A stretch of DNA of 64,000 nt from DATAEG01 sp963703085 (GTDB lineage: Bacteria; Actinomycetota; Actinomycetes; Mycobacteriales; Jatrophihabitantaceae): NCBI GenBank assembly GCA_963703085.1, contig OY969789.1, positions 3,787,220 to 3,851,219 on the forward strand, written 5' to 3'. A model generated the notes under the pieces. That model worked only from the letters and a program-made list of their open reading frames with translations, had not been told where the DNA came from and did no database searches. Below are positions 25,269-35,148 of this stretch, piece by piece. The position numbers and the translations under genes were made by a program. The first letter of the stretch is position 1, and every line of letters starts with the position of its first letter.

Positions 25269-27781
25269 TCATCGGTCCTCCAGCCGAGTGATCACCGTCG
25301 CGACCTGATCGCGCCAGTTCCGGTACGTGGTCGGGTTTTCGGTGAACGTGCGCGAGTCGGCGACGACGTCCCGCGCGGTCAACAGCTGCTGGCCTCGGTT
25401 GCGGATCGCCGCCGGTGCGTGCGGGTGTTCGGACAGTTCCTGCCGCAACGTCCAGAGCAGGTTGTAGTCCTCCATGCCGTCGCGGAAGTTCTCGATGCGG
25501 ATCGAGGCCATCGGGCCGTTGGGTCCGGGATAGAACAGTGATCCGTCACCCGCAGTCGTGCCGAACGTGACCGGGTTGTAGCGGGAGAGGATGCCGTCGT
25601 TGAGCAGTGGCTGCTGAGCGTGGTCGGCCGGCATCCATCGGTTTGTCGCGTAGTACAGGACGCCTTCGACCCCGGCCTGGTACGACATCGGACCCATCAG
25701 CATGCGGGCATCGATCGGCGGGTAGCCGTTGAACCAGTTCGGCCATGGGGACCCGGTGGCGATGTCGGGGTACCACCAGGCCTGGTCACCACGAGCCCGG
25801 GTGCGCTCGGCGACGTCCTGGTTGTACAGGTCTTGCTGGGGCGCCCAGATGTCGACCAGGCCGGCCAGCCCGGTGTCGACGCCCATCGAGTTGTCGCGCA
25901 GCGTCGTCATGATCCGCAGATTCGGGAACCGGGCCTTGACCGCCGCGAACGTCTGCTTGGCCGCTTGGAGCATCGGTCCGCTGGCCTCGTCAAAGCCGTA
26001 GACGTAGGCGTACTGCGCTACGCCGGCCTGCTGGTAGGCGGCCATCGCGGTGTCCAACTGGGCCAGCCACTTGTCGATCTGCGCCTGCCACGTGTCCGGC
26101 TTGCTCGGATTCAGCAAGCCCGCGTAGAGGTAAAGCGCGTTGAAGCTGGTCAGCCCGTAGTGCTCCTTGACGTAGAGCACATCCTGTACCGGCGTGGCAC
26201 GGATGGTGAATCCGCCGGGGATGGCCGGGTTGCCGTCCACGGTGTAGATCTGATCGGGCTTGATCTTGTAGTCGTTCAGGAATGACCAGTACTGGTGCTT
26301 GAGCTGCTCCTTCTGCGCGGGTTCAGTGATGCCGTAGGTCGCCGCGGTGATGTCCGGCGTGTACTGGAAGGCCGTAGTCAGCTTCGGTTGGGCGGGGATG
26401 GCGAACGACCAGACCTTGGCGGTCACATCCATCGTGCGCGCGTGCTTGCCGCTGGCGGAGAACGTCAGCCGGATCGAGTACCTACCGGTCGGCGCATGGT
26501 CACCCGCCCTGACCCGGATCCAGTACGACTGGACGTCGGTGGCCGGAACATCGACGCTGGTCAGATCGGCCCGAATCGGGTCAGGGGTCCAGCCGGTGTA
26601 AGCGGCACGGCGGTAGGCGCTGGTCGGCGTCGTGTAGAGCGAGCCCACCGGATCGACCGTGACGTGCAGGTCGGCGTCAGCGATGTGCCGGCCGTGCGGC
26701 CCGCGCACCGACGTGACATGGGCGCTGACCGCCTGCAGGTTCTCGGCGTACGGCAACACGACGGCCTGGGTGCTCTCGGACTCACCCTTGGCCAGCCGGA
26801 GCGTGGGGGACGGACCGGTCGCGACGAACGGCACGTCCTTCGGGAAGACCAGCGACATCGAGTCGGCCGACTCCAGGCCGAAATCCGAGCGCCGCGCCTC
26901 CGCTCGCGCCTGGATCGTGTTGGCCAGCCGCGGCACCGCCGACTGCGCCGTCGCGACCGCGGTGTTGAACGAGGCATAGGCGTCGTAGGTCATCGCACCC
27001 GCCTCGAAGGCCTTCAGCAGTTCGTCGACCCGGCCCTGCTCCTCGTGCACCAGGCTGTCGAGGCGCCGGTCGGCGGCGTCGCCGCGTCGGTCGACCTGAC
27101 GGTGCAGCTCGTCCAGCCGGGCCGACAGGCCGATCAGCAGCGGACCGAAGCGGCACAGGTGCAGCAGCGCCGATGCGGCGCGGTCCCCGAATGCGCTCTG
27201 GTCGTACGGGAACGTGTCGACGAGCCGGAACGCGTCGTAGTAGCCGGTGATCGTCTTCACCGCGCGCGGAATGGAGATGCTCACGTAGGAGATCGAGCGC
27301 ACGTCTATTCCGGCCGCGGTCAGCACCGACAACTGCGCGTTGAACGGTGTCCAACCGCGGGCGTGGATCGGGTAGTCCGCGCCCCATCCCGTGCCGTTCG
27401 TGTCGCGGATGGTGACTCGGCCGACCGTGTCGTGATCCAGGTCGGTGAAGAAGTCGAACCCGACCGCAGCGTGCCCCGACCAGTCGGTGCTCGGCAGGCT
27501 CGCTGTACCGGCGTGCAGCGTGATCCCGGACGACGAGGTGGCGCCGGGCGCGTTCGCCGGACCGACGGTGAACCGCACGCTGGACTGGCCGTGCGTCGCA
27601 TATCCGCACGGCTGACTGCGTCGACCTGGGGGAGCGACGCCGTGGTGCCGGCCAGGTCGGCGTCCGCCTCGAAGTCCTGAAAGATCGTCGGTTCACTCGC
27701 TTCTGCGATCTGCGGGAGCGACATGCCGCTCAGCACCAGCAGGCTCACGACGAACAGGCCCGTCAATCGACGTCGACGCAT
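25269..27781 (-). pseudogene. Secreted GH123/DUF4091-like glycoside hydrolase, frameshifted near the signal peptide
   Basis: A large secreted protein of about 837 residues. ATG at 27781 has AAGGAGG at 5 bases and encodes a signal peptide (LTGLFVVSLLVLSGMSL, cleavage expected after IAEA). One indel near 27600 separates this part from the long body in another frame, which begins about YATHGQSSVRFTV. The N-terminal 250 residues are beta-rich, then comes a helical linker, a second beta domain and a C-terminal TIM-barrel-like DUF4091 region with the acidic pair in YVYGFDEASG, like the Asp-Glu pair of GH123 N-acetylgalactosaminidases. It probably frees a sugar from a glycan outside the cell for the importer that follows. 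Confidence 0.75.
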
Positions 27782-27798
27782 CAGCACCTCCTTGAGTT

Positions 27799-27812
27799 TC
27801 GGTCCGGACCGA
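27799..27812. promoter_or_regulatory. Island operator before the GH123-like/importer operon
   Basis: TCGGTCC-GGACCGA is a perfect 14-bp palindrome, the most symmetrical of the CGGTYNGGACCG sites. It lies immediately upstream of the ribosome-binding site of the leftward GH123-like gene, so a bound protein would block its transcription start. Confidence 0.65.
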
Positions 27813-27867
27813 TATCTGGGGCACCGTACGCCCGCCCCCTGCCGTGGTCAATGGCGCACCCGGGCGG

Positions 27868-27904
27868 TTGACAATCCCGAAGAGCACAATTACGGTCTGG
27901 ACCG
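27868..27904 (+). promoter_or_regulatory. Promoter and island operator before the enolase-family operon
   Basis: TTGACA (27868-27873, a consensus -35) and TACGGT (27891-27896) are 17 bases apart. CGGTCTGGACCG at 27893-27904 overlaps the -10. The arrangement is the same as at 18314-18350. The ribosome-binding site GAGGGG of the enolase-family gene follows at 27933-27938. Confidence 0.7.
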
Positions 27905-27946
27905 GAAATCGACAGCGCGCGGTGCCGCGGGTGAGGGGTTTCAGGT

Positions 27947-29088
27947 ATGTCCGCCGACGTCGATGAAGCGCCACCACGGGCTCGGCTTGGCGACGTCCGG
28001 ATCCGATCGGTGCGCGTCCACCCGGTGAGCGCCCGGTACCGCCGCCCATTCGTGATCAGCAGCGGCGCCAGCTCGGACTTGACCAGCCTGGTCGTGGAAC
28101 TGCGCACCGATGTACCGGACCTGGTCGGGTACGGCGAGGCAGCACCGATGACGGCTTACACCGGTGAGACGGAAGCCGGCGTGCGCAGTGCGATCGAGGA
28201 GAACCTTGCGCCCGCACTGGTCGGCCGCAACGTCACTGGGGCCGCCGAGTTGCACCGCTGGATGGACGAGCGGTTGCGCGGGCAGCGATTGGCCAAGGCG
28301 GCGCTCGACATCGCCGTCCACGACCTCATCGCCAAGTACTGCGGGGTGCCGGTGCACGTGCTGCTCGGCGGCGCCGTGCGCGAAACCATCGACCTGGCGT
28401 GGGTCGTGGGTCTGGCGGCCCTGGACGACATGGTGGCCGAGGCGGTCGAGTACGCGGCGCGTGGATTCACGCACGTCAAGGTCAAGGGCGGCGTCGACCC
28501 GACGGCTGACGTCGAGCTGGTTCGCGAGCTGCGCGGCGCGCTGCCGACGGCCGTCGAGCTGTCGTTGGACGCCAACGGCGGCTACCACATCGGGTCGGCT
28601 GCGGCGACTGTCGGCAAGCTGGCCGCCGCCGGCCTGGACATCATCGAGCAACCGGTGCCGTACTGGGACTTGTCCGGCATGGCCGAGATCCGTCGCCGCG
28701 GCGAGATCCGGGTGATGGCCGACGAATCGATCCAGTCGGTGGTGGACGCGCTGGCCGTGGTGCGCAACCGAGCGGCCGACATCGTCAACATCAAGGTGCT
28801 CAAGGTCGGCGGCTTGCTGCCAGCGGTCAAGATCGCCGCGATCGCCGAGGCAGCGGGCATCGATGTCAAGATCGGGAGCATGCCGGAACTGGGCATCGCG
28901 ACCCTCGCCGCGGTGCATCTCGCGGCGAGCGCGCCGGGCGCCGTGGTGGCCTGTGATCTTGTTGGTCCGATGATGGTCGAGGACGAGCCGCTCGTCCGAG
29001 CCTGGCCGATTGCAAGGGAGCGATCGCGGTGCCCCACGAGCCAGGTCTCGGGGCCATCGCGACGCTTCCCGAGCCCGAACCGAGGTGA
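27947..29088 (+). CDS. Enolase-superfamily (mandelate racemase/muconate lactonizing type) enzyme
   Basis: Acts by removing a proton next to a carboxylate, with one Mg ion. The barrel motifs are all present: KVK in THVKVKGG, metal ligands Asp in DANGG, Glu in IIEQPVPYWD, Asp in ADESIQS, and the second-base lysine in NIKVLKVGG. Two lysine bases point to the muconate-lactonizing subgroup, which includes epimerases, racemases and syn-dehydratases. The last part is shifted: AWPIAR is followed in another frame by GAIAVPHEPGLGAIATLP and a stop at 29086-29088, and one G missing from the run at 29016-29018 would repair it. Unrepaired, the frame runs to 29128 with a foreign tail. Confidence 0.88.
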
Positions 29089-30078
29089 GTGGAGGCGAAC
29101 GCGGGTACGGGCGCGGCGGAGGAGCTGACCGCCAAGCTGCGCGGGACCGTCGTGCCGGCCGTGCTCACCCCGATGACGGCCGAGGGTGCCGTCGACGAGG
29201 CGGCGCTGGGACGCTACGCCGAAGCCATCGCGAGTGGCCCGATCGGCGGCGTCGCCGTGTGGGCGCATACCGGTCGCGCGCTCTACCTGGCCGACGCCGA
29301 CCGGGCCCAGGTCCTGCGCGCGTGGCGCGCCGCGACGACGCTGCCGGTGGTGGCCGGCGCCGGAGTACCGATCCGTGCCGCAACGGACGCGGTACCCCGG
29401 GCCGTCTCAGCCACCGTCGCCATGGCCCGTGCGGCCGCCGACCTCGGTGCCGACGCGATCATGGTGTACCCGCCGGCGGCGTTCGCCGACCGCGAGGACC
29501 GAGTCAGCCTGCTGCTCGACCTTCACGACGCAGTTGCCGATGCCACGGGCCTGCCACTGCTCGGCTTCCACTTGCACGAGGCGGCGGGTGGTTACCAGTA
29601 CGACCGCGCCTTCCTCAGCGCCTTGCTCGCGCGGCCCTTCGTCGCCGGCGTCAAGACCGCGACGCTCGATCGAGCTATCGACTGTCAGGAAACACTCGAC
29701 TCCTGTGTGGCCGCGGGCAAACTTGCGGTGACCGGCGAGGATCGAATGTTCGGCCCGTCCTTGATGTGGGGTGCGGACACGGCCCTTGTCGGCATCGCGG
29801 CCGCAGCGCTCGACGTCACCTGCGACGTCATCGACACGTGGCGGGCGGGTGACGCGGGCGGCTTCCTCGCCGCCTCGAGGCGGCTCGACCAATTCGCAGC
29901 AGCGACGTTCCGTGCGCCGATCGAGGGTTATGTTCAGCGGATGATGTGGGTTGCGGCGGCGGAGGGCCTCATCCCGGAGCACGCCGCCCACGATCCGTTC
30001 GGGCCGGCGGGCATCGCCGACGAGCGTGAGCGGGTCGTCGTCGCCTTCGAACAGGCCCGCGCTCGGTGGCTCGGGTGA
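29089..30078 (+). CDS. DHDPS/NAL-family lyase (DapA-like aldolase)
   Basis: A 329-residue TIM-barrel lyase of the dihydrodipicolinate synthase/N-acetylneuraminate lyase family, which forms a Schiff base with a 2-keto acid. Visible are LRGTVVPAVLTPMTAEGAVD, AIMVYPPAAF and the Schiff-base lysine in AGVKTATLDRA. The usual catalytic tyrosine region 'YN-P' is changed to GFHLHEA, so this is not a true DapA. GTG at 29089 directly follows the repaired stop of the enolase-family gene, so the two are coupled. Together they could form a 2-keto-3-deoxy acid and cleave it, a standard route for sugar acids. Confidence 0.88.
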   Translation: MEANAGTGAAEELTAKLRGTVVPAVLTPMTAEGAVDEAALGRYAEAIASGPIGGVAVWAHTGRALYLADADRAQVLRAWRAATTLPVVAGAGVPIRAATDAVPRAVSATVAMARAAADLGADAIMVYPPAAFADREDRVSLLLDLHDAVADATGLPLLGFHLHEAAGGYQYDRAFLSALLARPFVAGVKTATLDRAIDCQETLDSCVAAGKLAVTGEDRMFGPSLMWGADTALVGIAAAALDVTCDVIDTWRAGDAGGFLAASRRLDQFAAATFRAPIEGYVQRMMWVAAAEGLIPEHAAHDPFGPAGIADERERVVVAFEQARARWLG

Positions 30079-30093
30079 TGCCCGGGTCGCCAG

Positions 30094-31359
30094 GTGAGCG
30101 ACACTAGGGCGGACGGGGAGGTGGGGCAGGTGCCGGCAACCACGTTCGGGGTCATCGGGCCCAAGGACTTGGTGCGCACCGCCGCGCGCGCAGTAGACGC
30201 CTCACCCGGTCTGCGCGCCCGCCCACTCGCCTACGACCACGAGTCGGAGGCTGCCGATCTGGTCCGTGCGCATGCCGACGAGGTCGACGCCTGGCTGTTC
30301 ACCGGACCGGTGCCCCGTCGTCTCGCTGACCGGGCGCACGTGCTCGAACTGCCGGCCGAGGCGGTGTCCTACTCCGGCGTCACCTTGCTGGCTGCGTTGA
30401 TGCGGCTGCAACGGGCGGGGGAGGACGTCGATTCGCTGAGCATCGACACCCTCGACAGCCGCGAGGTCAACGAGAGCCTGGCGGCCGCCGGGATGGCCCG
30501 GGTGCGGGTACGTCTCATGCGCGGCACGGTGCCCGACTCGGCGCAGGTGGTCGAATTCCATCGCCAATCGCGCCGGGACCATGGCTGCAAGATCGCGATC
30601 ACCTGTCTCGGCTCGGCGTACGGGGCGCTGAAGCCGGAGATGCCGGCGTTCCGGCTCACTCCGTCACCCCGCGACATACGCGAGGCGATCGCGTCGCTGA
30701 CCCTCAAATGCGCGCAACGTCGCCACGCCGACGCGCAGGTCGTGATCGGGCTGCTGGACACCTCGTCGTCGGTGCCGATCGAGCAGGGCATGTTCGACGA
30801 TCTCGGCGCCACGGTCGGCCATCTCGACGACGGCCTGTATCTGCTGGTGACCACTCGCGGTCCGTTGCTCAAAGCATCCAGCGGATTCGCCCATGCGCCG
30901 ATACCCGAGCAATTGCTCACCGGGCGCGGCCACACCTGGCTCGGCATCGGACTGGGGCGCTCGGCCGGCGAGGCGCACTCCCTTGCCCGTCGTGCACTCG
31001 CCCGGGCGGAGCTGAACGGTCGTCAGGTCGCCGTCGTGTGCATGCCCAGTGATCACGACATCATCCTGCGCCCGGGCAAGTCGCGCTCGCGGTCCACCTC
31101 GGGCGCAACCGACCTGTCCGACCTGGCGAGCCGGGTCGGCGTCCGCCGCGCGACTCTGCAACAGCTGCGCACCCTGGCCGCCCAAGCCGGCGACGCCGGC
31201 GTGACCTCTGCGACCGTCGCGGCGGCCTTCGGCATCCAGGAACGCAGCGCCCGCCGGCTGCTCACCCGGTTGCGCCGGGCCGCCGTCGCCACTCCGATGC
31301 GCGAAGTGGCCGGCGGTGGGGCCGGCCGCCCTGCAGTCGTCTACCGGATCTCGTTCTAA
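30094..31359 (+). CDS. Putative regulator with C-terminal winged helix and unfamiliar sensing domain
   Basis: A 421-residue protein that I cannot place in a named regulator family. Residues about 10-110 begin TTFGVIGPKDLVRTAARAV and DAWLFTGPVP, like a PrpR_N-type or periplasmic-binding-like alpha/beta domain. The middle (about 150-330) contains VVIGLLDTSSSVPIEQGMFDD and GHTWLGIGLGRSAGEAHSL. The C-terminal 70 residues look DNA-binding: TVAAAFGIQERSARRLLTRL is a helix-turn-helix and GGGAGRPAVVYRISF a wing. It is the last gene of the enolase-DHDPS operon and the only regulator in the island, so it is the best candidate to bind the CGGTYNGGACCG sites. Confidence 0.65.
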   Translation: MSDTRADGEVGQVPATTFGVIGPKDLVRTAARAVDASPGLRARPLAYDHESEAADLVRAHADEVDAWLFTGPVPRRLADRAHVLELPAEAVSYSGVTLLAALMRLQRAGEDVDSLSIDTLDSREVNESLAAAGMARVRVRLMRGTVPDSAQVVEFHRQSRRDHGCKIAITCLGSAYGALKPEMPAFRLTPSPRDIREAIASLTLKCAQRRHADAQVVIGLLDTSSSVPIEQGMFDDLGATVGHLDDGLYLLVTTRGPLLKASSGFAHAPIPEQLLTGRGHTWLGIGLGRSAGEAHSLARRALARAELNGRQVAVVCMPSDHDIILRPGKSRSRSTSGATDLSDLASRVGVRRATLQQLRTLAAQAGDAGVTSATVAAAFGIQERSARRLLTRLRRAAVATPMREVAGGGAGRPAVVYRISF

Positions 31360-31467
31360 CCCGTTCGGACCGAAGCTCGTCATCAATTCCGTACCCCGGT
31401 CCGGAATTCTTGGCTATCCTTTCGCGGTTCCGACGCCGATGCCGCGAAGGCGTGGAGGTACTTGCAC

Positions 31468-33656
31468 GTGTCTGACGGCGCGATCGCCGCCCTGACCGAC
31501 CCCAACCCACACCGTGCAGCTGCGGTGGCCGACGAGCAGCACTTCCTCGACCGCGCCCACGACCGGCGCCACGCGCTGCTGCGCGAGCTCGACACCGAGC
31601 TCGACATGGCGCGCGGCGCCGAACTCGCGTCCGGCCTCGACGGCACCGCGTCGGGGGAGACGGCGACAGCCGCGGCGCGGCAGGTTTCGCTGCGGCGTCG
31701 GCGGCGCGAGCTGCGCGACGCGGCGGACGGTCTCGTCTTCGGCCGCCTCGACGCCCTTGACGGCACCACTCGGCACCTGGGCCGCATCGGCTTGTCCGCC
31801 GCGGACGGCGACGAACCGCTGGTCGTCGACTGGCGGGCGCCGGCGGCGCGCGCGTTCTACACCGCCACACCCGTCGATCCGCTCGGCCAGGCCCGTCGCC
31901 GGCACATCCGCACCCGCGGCCGCACCGTCCTCGACATCGACGACGAACCGCTGGACGCCGCCGACACCAGCGACCTCGTCGGCAGCGGTGCGCTGTTCGC
32001 CGCGCTGGACGAGCGGCGGACCGGTCACATGGGTACCGCCGTGGCGACCCTGCAACGCGAGCAGGACGAGATCGTGCGCGCCGAGGTCCGCGGTCCGCTC
32101 GTGGTGCAGGGCGGTCCCGGCACCGGCAAGACCGTCGTCGCCCTGCACCGGGTCGCGTACCTGTTGTTCGCCGACCCTCATGTCGCGCGCCACGGCGTGC
32201 TGGTGCTCGGCCCGTCGACCCGGTTCCTGGACTACATCGACCAGGTGCTGCCGGCGCTCGGCGAGAGCGCGGTCGTTCCGGCGACCTGCGACGCGCTGGT
32301 CCCGGGCGCGGTCGTGACGCGGGACGAGACCCGGGCAGCTCGCCGAGATCAAGGGCCGGGCGCTCTGGCAGGCGGCGATCGACGGCTACGTGGCGTCGCT
32401 GCTTCCGACGGCGAGCGCCGTGACACTCAGCTGGGACGGGGAGCGCTACCGGATCCCGAGCGATCGCATCGACCGCGCGCTGAGCTCGGCGACGGCCGAA
32501 CGCGGCTATCACGCAGCCCGTACCGCGTTCGCCGAGCGGTTGCGTGAACTACTCGTCGACGCGGTGGTCGAGCGCCGGGAACAGGCTCTGGCGGAAGTGG
32601 AGGAGGGGTTCGAGGACATCCTCGGACGGATCGACGCGTCGCTGGGACGCCGTGACGATCGCGCGTCCCATCGGGACGTCACCGGCTCGGAGGTGGACGG
32701 CCTGCTGGACGAGGACGAGATCGACGCGCTGCGTGAGCGCGTCGCTGCCCACCGACGGGATCGACGCGGCCGTGGACGCGTGGTGGCCGCACCGGGATGC
32801 CGGTGCCACGCTGCGCGAACTCCTGCACGATCCGCAGCTGTTGCGCGCGTGGGCACCGGACCTGTCGCCGGACGAGATCGACGCGGTCGGCGCCGAGCCC
32901 GATGACTGGTCGCCGAGTGACATCCCGCTGCTGGACGCCGTGAGCGCCGCACTGGGCGACAGCGGGGCACCGGCTGAGCCGGCCGAGGAGTTCGTCGCCG
33001 CCCGGGCGAGCGCGACCCGGTCCTGGGTGTACGCGCACGTCGTGGTCGACGAGGCCCAGGAGCTGTCACCCATGCAGTGGCAGATGGTCCTGCGGCGGTG
33101 CCCGCAGCGGGCGATCACGGCGGTCGGCGACATCGACCAGACCGAGGCCCCGCATCCGCACCGGTCCTGGCAGGCCGCCGTCGGCCCCGCGTTCGGCGAC
33201 AGATGGCACCAAGCGGCGCTCACCATCTGCTACCGGACCCCGCGCGAGGTCATGGAGCTCACCGGCCCGGTACTCGAACGCGCCGGCAGCACCAACGAGC
33301 CGCCGCGCGCCATCCGCTCCAGCGGGCACCCGGCCTGGGAGCGGGTGGTCGCCCTCCGTGACCTGCCCGCGGCCGCGCGCCGTGCGGTCGACGAATTGTC
33401 GAGCAGATGGCAGGGCGGGACGGTCGGCGTCGTCACGGCGCAGCAGCACGTCGACCGACTGCGCGCGGCGCTGCCGGATACGGTCGTCGTGACCCCGACC
33501 GAGGCCAAGGGGCTGGAGTGGGACGCGGCCCTTGTCGTCGACGCGGACGCCATCGCCGCCGAGCCGCGAGGCTGGAACCGCCTCTACGTCGCGCTCACCA
33601 GATGCACCCAGGAGCTGGGCCGGCTGGCGGTCACGCCCGGTCACCGCCTCGGATGA
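31468..33656 (+). pseudogene. HelD-type RNA-polymerase-associated helicase, two frameshifts
   Basis: HelD-like proteins are UvrD-related ATPases that remove stalled RNA polymerase and can give rifampicin tolerance in actinomycetes. The gene is read in three frames. The first has the coiled N-terminus and Walker A as GGPGTGKTVVALHRVAYLL; after a shift near 32332 the second carries GRALWQAAIDGY and a charged helical part; after a shift near 32745 the third has VVVDEAQELSPMQW (Walker B), VGDIDQTEAPHPHRSW, TEAKGLEWDAALVVD and YVALTRCTQEL. Repaired length is about 728 residues, the family size. GTG at 31468 follows GGAGG at 9 bases. The upstream gap has degenerate copies of the island site (31361-31372). 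Confidence 0.82.
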
Positions 33657-33693
33657 CGATGACCTCGCAGCGGCCGAGCCTGCTCCGACGGCA

Positions 33694-34869
33694 TCAGCGG
33701 GCGTCACAGAAGGCCACGTCCACCGTCTTCTGGATCGCGTCCAGGATCTGCGTGGTGTGCGAGTCGGACATGTCCCGCAGGGTCACCGACAGGGTGATGC
33801 CTTGACGGCCGTCGGCACTGTGCAGGCTCTTGCTGCCGTAGCCGACGATGCCTCCGTCGTGGCCCCAGACCGTGACGCCGCAGGTGAGTTGGAAGCTGTC
33901 GATGCCCAGCCCATCCGCTTCGTCGGCCGCGTCGCCAGGAACCGGGACGGTCTTCTTCATCTCGGCGAGCCACGTCGCGGGTAACAGCCGCCCGTCGAGG
34001 AGCGCGGCGTAGAACCGGTCGAGGTCGCCCGTGGTCGAGACCATCGCGCCGGCGGGTCCCGCGACCGAGGGGTTCATCCGGGTGATGTCCACGGCTCGGC
34101 CGTCGACCTCCGTGTACCCGTGCGCGTGGGAGCCAGGAATGTGGGTGTCGCGGTAGGGCACGGTTGTGTCGTGCAACCGCAACGGCCGCACGATGCGGCG
34201 GGTGATCTCGTCCTGCCAGGACCGGCCGGTCACCTTTTCGATGACGAGCGCGGCCAGCACGTAGTTCGTGTTCGAGTAGTGCCACCCCTTGTCGGGCGGG
34301 AAGTAACGCGGTAGCGCAAGGCCGCTGCGGGCGAGCTGTTCGGCCGGGAACGTGTGGAACCGCACCTTCTCCAGGAACGGCCGACCGGCAGTCGGGTAGG
34401 TCGTGGTGTCATCGAGGTAGTCGGCGATTCCCGAGGTGTGGTTCAGCAGCTCTCGCAACGTGATGTGCTGTCCGTCGGGCACCAGGCCGGGCAGATATCG
34501 CGCGACCGGATCGTCCAGGCCGACCGCTCCCTCTGCGGCAAGTTGCAGGAGAACCGTCGCGGTGAACGACTTGGTAATGCTTCCGATCCGGAAGCGTCCT
34601 TGCCGGGGCACCGGTTGCGCACCGCCCAGTTCAGCGTGCCCGCTGACAACGCGCCACCGGCCGTCGGTCCCGATTACTTCGGCCTGCGCGCCTACCGCGC
34701 CGGCGGCGGTCACTGCGTCCAGCGCGCGCTGCAGCGTGTGTTCCCGGACCGATGTGGCCGACGCCCGGTCGGCTGCAGCACGAGCCGGGGAGATCGTCGA
34801 CGTGAGGGTGGCCAGGCAGGCCGCCGTGACGGCCGCAATCCGCCACCGGACCCTCGCACGTGCGTACAT
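33694..34869 (-). CDS. Secreted serine hydrolase, class C beta-lactamase/DD-peptidase fold
   Basis: A 391-residue exported enzyme of the beta-lactamase/penicillin-binding transpeptidase-like fold. The signal peptide (RIAAVTAACLATLTSTISPARAAA) ends near residue 32. The catalytic motifs are complete: S-x-x-K as SITK in FRIGSITKSFTA, Y-x-N as YSN in WHYSNTNYV, and H-x-G in WGHDGGIVGYG. ATG at 34869 has AGGAGG at 6 bases. Family members are D-Ala-D-Ala carboxypeptidases, esterases or beta-lactamases, so an action on cell-wall peptides is likely. Its upstream region has a palindrome core identical to the one before the ABC-2/two-component operon. Confidence 0.92.
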   Translation of the reverse strand: MYARARVRWRIAAVTAACLATLTSTISPARAAADRASATSVREHTLQRALDAVTAAGAVGAQAEVIGTDGRWRVVSGHAELGGAQPVPRQGRFRIGSITKSFTATVLLQLAAEGAVGLDDPVARYLPGLVPDGQHITLRELLNHTSGIADYLDDTTTYPTAGRPFLEKVRFHTFPAEQLARSGLALPRYFPPDKGWHYSNTNYVLAALVIEKVTGRSWQDEITRRIVRPLRLHDTTVPYRDTHIPGSHAHGYTEVDGRAVDITRMNPSVAGPAGAMVSTTGDLDRFYAALLDGRLLPATWLAEMKKTVPVPGDAADEADGLGIDSFQLTCGVTVWGHDGGIVGYGSKSLHSADGRQGITLSVTLRDMSDSHTTQILDAIQKTVDVAFCDAR

Positions 34870-35017
34870 CAAATGCCTCCTGTCAGTGCGTCGGGTGTCA
34901 CGCCGAGGCCTCGACCACGAGGCCTCGGTCACCCGACTTTTTGTGTCGTCGGTACTAACGACCGTGACGCTAGGGCTGCGCTAGCTCGAGCGGCATCCTG
35001 CTAACCGCCGTCTAGTG

Positions 35018-35036
35018 CCGGGGGATTTCCCCCCGG
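35018..35036. promoter_or_regulatory. Palindrome upstream of the secreted serine hydrolase
   Basis: The core GGGGGATTTCCCCC at 35020-35033 is identical to 16605-16618. Outer bases CC and GG extend it slightly off-centre. It lies about 150 bases before the hydrolase start on the other strand. A terminator for the leftward SDR gene is the alternative, but no T run follows and a second copy before another operon favours regulation. Confidence 0.45.
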
Positions 35037-35148
35037 CCTGGCGCACCTAGCGACCGAGCGGCGATAGCGCGCTCAGTCGACGGTGGGTCGGTGAGTGGGG
35101 GCGCGGGCCCACCAGTAGGGCCGCTGGCCCTCAGCCCTGCGGTTTGTC

